A stretch of 35,923 bases of DNA from positions 1 to 35,923 of the forward strand of contig CAMFSU010000021.1 in the NCBI GenBank assembly GCA_945983355.1, given 5' to 3'. The position numbers and the translations under genes are program-made. Shown piece after piece: positions 33,785 to 35,923 of this stretch. The stretch comes from an uncultured Clostridia bacterium. GTDB taxonomy: Bacteria > Bacillota > Clostridia > Oscillospirales > Acutalibacteraceae. Below the pieces are notes generated by a model. That model was not told where the DNA came from, ran no database searches, and saw only the letters and a list, made by a program, of their open reading frames with translations. Position 1 is the stretch's first letter; the number at the start of each line of letters is the position of its first letter.

Positions 33785-33790
33785 AAAATT

Positions 33791-33820
33791 AACGGCTTGT
33801 CCAGTGACAAGCCGTTTTTC
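33791..33820. terminator. Shared terminator between hppA and the pdaA-like gene
   Basis: A perfect 11-bp stem AACGGCTTGTC/GACAAGCCGTT with a 4-nt loop, a T-run on the plus strand and an A-run on the other side. It lies between convergent genes. Confidence 0.9.
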
Positions 33821-33822
33821 TT

Positions 33823-34845
33823 TTATTTATAATATTCATCAAGAGTTTTAAATGCATAACCCTGGTTTTGTGCTATCTCTATCATCTCACCAAGACCGTC
33901 TGCATTGGCTTGTGATACCGCATGAAGTAAAATTACTGCCCCGTTATGATAACGGCTTGTAACGGTGTTTACGGCGCTTTCCTTGGTGGGCTGCTTTGCA
34001 GTATCCCAGTCAGCATAAGCCACCGACCAAAATATCGATTTATATCCCATAGAAGAAACCAGCTCTAACGAGCAGTCGCTGTGCTCACCCGACGGAAAAC
34101 GGAAATATTTGCTTTCATAATTAAAATTCATCTTGATATAATCCTCAAGCTGCCAAATTTCCTGTGCCATTTTTTCGCGTGAAATTGTTGGAAAGCTTTT
34201 ATGACCCCAACTGTGATTACCAACAATATGACCTTCATCTATCATCCTTCTAACAAGGGTTGGATTTTTCTTAACATAGTCACCCGTTAAAAAGAAAGCG
34301 GCTTTTACCTGTTTTTCCTTTAAAGTGTCTAAAATATCGGCGGTAAGGTTTTTATATTCATAACCACAGTCAAAGGTTAAATACATACGCTTGTCGGTGC
34401 TTTTTGTGTCAAGTGCCAAGGCGTTGACATTTTGCATACCATCAAACTTTGCTTGATTATTAACCGACATACTGTGTGGCTTGCCGTCCTTTGCAACACC
34501 AAAGCCATAGCCGACTTTTTTAGTGCTTAAACCGCGTGTGTTAAGTGCATCATAAATTTCATACGGACCAACCGTAATATTTTGCAGTGTTGGTGCGGGC
34601 TTGGGCGTGCTTACGGTACTTTCAACCTTTGAAGATGTAACAGGCGTTGAGGTTGGTGCTGAATTTTGTGATGATACCTCGTCCTTACTTTCTACCTCAC
34701 TTTCAACCTCGCTTTCGGTTGGTACATTAATATCACTACCTGATGGTGAAGGTACGATAGAAAAATTATCATCAACCTCACCGCAGGCCGAAAAAAGCAA
34801 AACGAAGGTTAAAATAAGCGCTATTATAGAAATTTTCTTTTTCAT
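33823..34845 (-). CDS. PdaA-like polysaccharide deacetylase lipoprotein
   Basis: A 340-residue cell-surface enzyme. The lipoprotein signal ends at C21 (LFSAC). Residues 22-90 are a Ser/Thr/Glu/Pro-rich linker with SEVESEVES. The NodB deacetylase domain (about 150-340) has TFDCGYE (157-163), the metal histidines H211/H215 in GNHSWGH, RFPSGEHS, FWSVAYADWD and LLHAVS (H308). The TFDxGYE form, the FWSxA-xxDW block and the alignment throughout are those of PdaA, the muramic-lactam-forming deacetylase of spore cortex. But B. subtilis PdaA is not a linker-bearing lipoprotein, and here the gene follows a housekeeping promoter, so a vegetative wall role is possible. AGGGAAG precedes the ATG. Confidence 0.88.
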   Translation of the reverse strand: MKKKISIIALILTFVLLFSACGEVDDNFSIVPSPSGSDINVPTESEVESEVESKDEVSSQNSAPTSTPVTSSKVESTVSTPKPAPTLQNITVGPYEIYDALNTRGLSTKKVGYGFGVAKDGKPHSMSVNNQAKFDGMQNVNALALDTKSTDKRMYLTFDCGYEYKNLTADILDTLKEKQVKAAFFLTGDYVKKNPTLVRRMIDEGHIVGNHSWGHKSFPTISREKMAQEIWQLEDYIKMNFNYESKYFRFPSGEHSDCSLELVSSMGYKSIFWSVAYADWDTAKQPTKESAVNTVTSRYHNGAVILLHAVSQANADGLGEMIEIAQNQGYAFKTLDEYYK

Positions 34846-34869
34846 TTGTTTTAAACTTCCCTATTTATA

Positions 34870-35577
34870 TTATTTTGTTGCTTCCTCAATAACTATTTCG
34901 ACATTGCTCGGCAAAGGGCTGCATTTTAAAAGGGTAAACAAATAAAAAATTCTTGCAAAGCCAAGGGTTACAAAACTATCAAGCAATGTAATGAAGAATG
35001 AAGCTTTTTTATTTGCTTCTTTGTTTTCTTTAAAAATATCTAAAACATCACGCAAATATACATATTCAATTATAGCGCAAGCAACAGTCGGTAAAAGCAT
35101 TAACACAGCAGAAACCGAACCAATAAGCGGTATAATTGCGCTTACCACACCAACAACCGCTGAAATAACCGCAGCGCCGAAATACTTAATAGCGACATAA
35201 AGCCAAAACGAATTTGCTCGGTTTTTAATTGTGTATTTTTCTTTATAAACTGTAAAGGGCTTTTCACACGCAATGTCCGAAAGCACCCAAAGACGAAATT
35301 CTGCACCAAAAATCGGCACCCAGGCAAGCCATGCGTGTTCCCTGCCGAGTTTTTTTGCAAGCAAATAAATCGGAATAGCTTCTAAAACCCAAGTTACAAC
35401 AGCAACAACTAATCCAACAATTATACCAATTATTGCAGCTATAATTAAAATACCTGCAATACCAAGACTTGCAAGTCCGGTAACAGCGGCAATGATTGCC
35501 GAAAGTGAATCTAAAGCATTGCCTGATTCACCAATTAAATTTGTAATTTCTTCGATAATACTTATGTAATCGTTCAT
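34870..35577 (-). CDS. Multi-pass membrane protein, unknown
   Basis: A 235-residue protein with a polar start (residues 1-25), then about five membrane segments. A block IPIYLLAKKLGREHAWLAWVPIFGAEFRLWVLSDIA is of a kind repeated in many Clostridial membrane proteins without assigned function. The C-terminus (LKCSPLPSNVEIVIEEATK) is polar. AAGGGGG precedes the ATG. It is the first gene of a two-gene unit with the PdaA-like lipoprotein, 24 bases apart, under a consensus sigma-A promoter. Confidence 0.8.
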   Translation of the reverse strand: MNDYISIIEEITNLIGESGNALDSLSAIIAAVTGLASLGIAGILIIAAIIGIIVGLVVAVVTWVLEAIPIYLLAKKLGREHAWLAWVPIFGAEFRLWVLSDIACEKPFTVYKEKYTIKNRANSFWLYVAIKYFGAAVISAVVGVVSAIIPLIGSVSAVLMLLPTVACAIIEYVYLRDVLDIFKENKEANKKASFFITLLDSFVTLGFARIFYLFTLLKCSPLPSNVEIVIEEATK

Positions 35578-35599
35578 AAAATTACCCCCTTATACTTAA

Positions 35600-35628
35600 A
35601 TTATAAATGATAGTTTTTGGAATGTCAA
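35600..35628 (-). promoter_or_regulatory. Consensus sigma-A promoter of the membrane protein/pdaA-like unit
   Basis: On the minus strand a perfect TTGACA (35628-35623), a 17-bp spacer and a perfect TATAAT (35605-35600), 23 bases upstream of the ATG. Confidence 0.87.
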
Positions 35629-35654
35629 ATAAATATGTTATATCAAACAAAATT

Positions 35655-35800
35655 TTAAAACTTGTTAAATTGTTCGCATTTGCTGATATTAAATACGCCG
35701 CCACATCCTGCTGTCAGGCAGATTTCATCGCGAATCAAATATCTTCGCTTCTTCACCATTCAATATTACTAATTACCTAATCAACAAGTTTCGAAAGAAA
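35655..35800. repeat. Possible dispersed intergenic repeat; also a 34-codon open frame
   Basis: This part of the 291-base gap (35578-35868) has small inverted repeats (CCTGctgtCAGG) and GATGAAATCTGCC-type wording like intergenic repeats I associate with Clostridial genomes. The minus strand also has a 34-codon frame (35759-35655) with three cysteines but no ribosome site. Neither reading is firm. Confidence 0.25.
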
Positions 35801-35833
35801 AAACGAAAAGTGAAGAGTTAATAGTGAAAAAGT

Positions 35834-35869
35834 AAAATCGACAAGCTCTTGACGAAGCTTGTCGATTTT
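35834..35869 (-). terminator. Terminator after tRNA-Gln
   Basis: A perfect 14-bp stem AAAATCGACAAGCT/AGCTTGTCGATTTT (35869-35856 with 35847-35834) and an 8-nt loop, with T-rich sequence beyond on the minus strand. It begins at the last base of the encoded CCA. Confidence 0.85.
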
Positions 35870-35923
35870 GGCTGGGGTGGCAGGATTCGAACCTACGAAT
35901 GCAGCAGTCAAAGTGCTGTGTCT
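35869..35923 (-). tRNA. tRNA-Gln(UUG), 5' part outside the window
   Basis: Read on the minus strand, the visible 55 bases comprise the anticodon arm (CAGCA, loop CTTTGAC, TGCTG) with anticodon TTG at 35911-35909, a 5-base variable loop, the T arm (GTAGG, loop TTCGAAT, CCTGC), the 3' acceptor strand CACCCCA, discriminator G and an encoded CCA. The D arm and 5' acceptor strand lie beyond the window end. Confidence 0.93.

Noticed and set aside
1-35923. CRISPR array, insertion sequence, integrase or conjugative genes
   Set aside because: No regularly spaced direct repeats, transposase, recombinase or relaxase frames were seen on either strand.

Overview
The window is a stretch of chromosome from a low-to-moderate GC, anaerobic, endospore-forming-lineage Firmicute, most likely class Clostridia (Oscillospirales/Ruminococcaceae-like). 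The evidence is strong AGGAGG-type ribosome sites, sigma-A promoters close to consensus, intrinsic terminators after most transcription units, spore genes (spoVAC, a broken spoVAD, a pdaA-like deacetylase), and families common in Clostridia (DUF5685, DUF4363, DUF421, DUF436). No species can be named from the sequence alone. No CRISPR array, integrase, transposase or prophage module was found.

Layout. (1) 1-536: the 3' part of a LOG-family gene. (2) About 540-7690: an accessory block of mostly minus-strand genes. It holds a GntR-controlled ABC exporter operon (704-2901), a regulator that fuses an XRE helix-turn-helix to a desulfoferrodoxin/superoxide-reductase domain (3034-3618), a divergent GNAT acetyltransferase, an XRE/zinc-ribbon regulator, a TfoX N-terminal-domain protein, a DUF5131 protein, a small membrane protein and an AbiEi-like antitoxin without its usual toxin. 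(3) 7701-10494: a spoVAD cut off after about 210 residues by a terminator hairpin, downstream of a branching enzyme of the eukaryote-like type. (4) 10631-15210: a plus-strand operon of two paralogous membrane-anchored serine hydrolases, a surface protein and a DUF436 protein. (5) 15244-16342: spoVAC and a cyclophilin, both minus strand. (6) 16445-21046: nrdR, gltX, glnS and a Nif3-like gene. (7) 21093-22134: a DUF421/DUF4363 pair. (8) 22312-24603: an amino-acid ABC importer. (9) 24641-31455: a minus-strand run of a membrane protein, a J-domain protein with a cysteine-rich tail, DUF5685, uvrA and uvrB. (10) 31703-33784: a membrane pyrophosphatase. (11) 33823-35577: a pdaA-like lipoprotein and a membrane protein. 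(12) 35869-35923: the 3' part of a tRNA-Gln(UUG).

How the parts fit. Information processing (gltX, glnS and tRNA-Gln, nrdR, uvrBA) is mixed with envelope and spore functions. The spoVA genes are dispersed rather than in the usual spoVAC-D-E order: spoVAC stands alone, spoVAD is truncated and spoVAE is absent here. Several control sites can be read directly: an NrdR box inside the nrdR promoter, a LexA/DinR-like box over the uvrB -35, a palindrome over the gntR promoter, and four helically phased TATGCA motifs ahead of the amino-acid importer. The observations most worth following are the XRE-superoxide-reductase fusion, the spoVAD break, the hydrolase pair with near-identical 3' ends, and the orphan AbiEi-like antitoxin with an unknown membrane partner.
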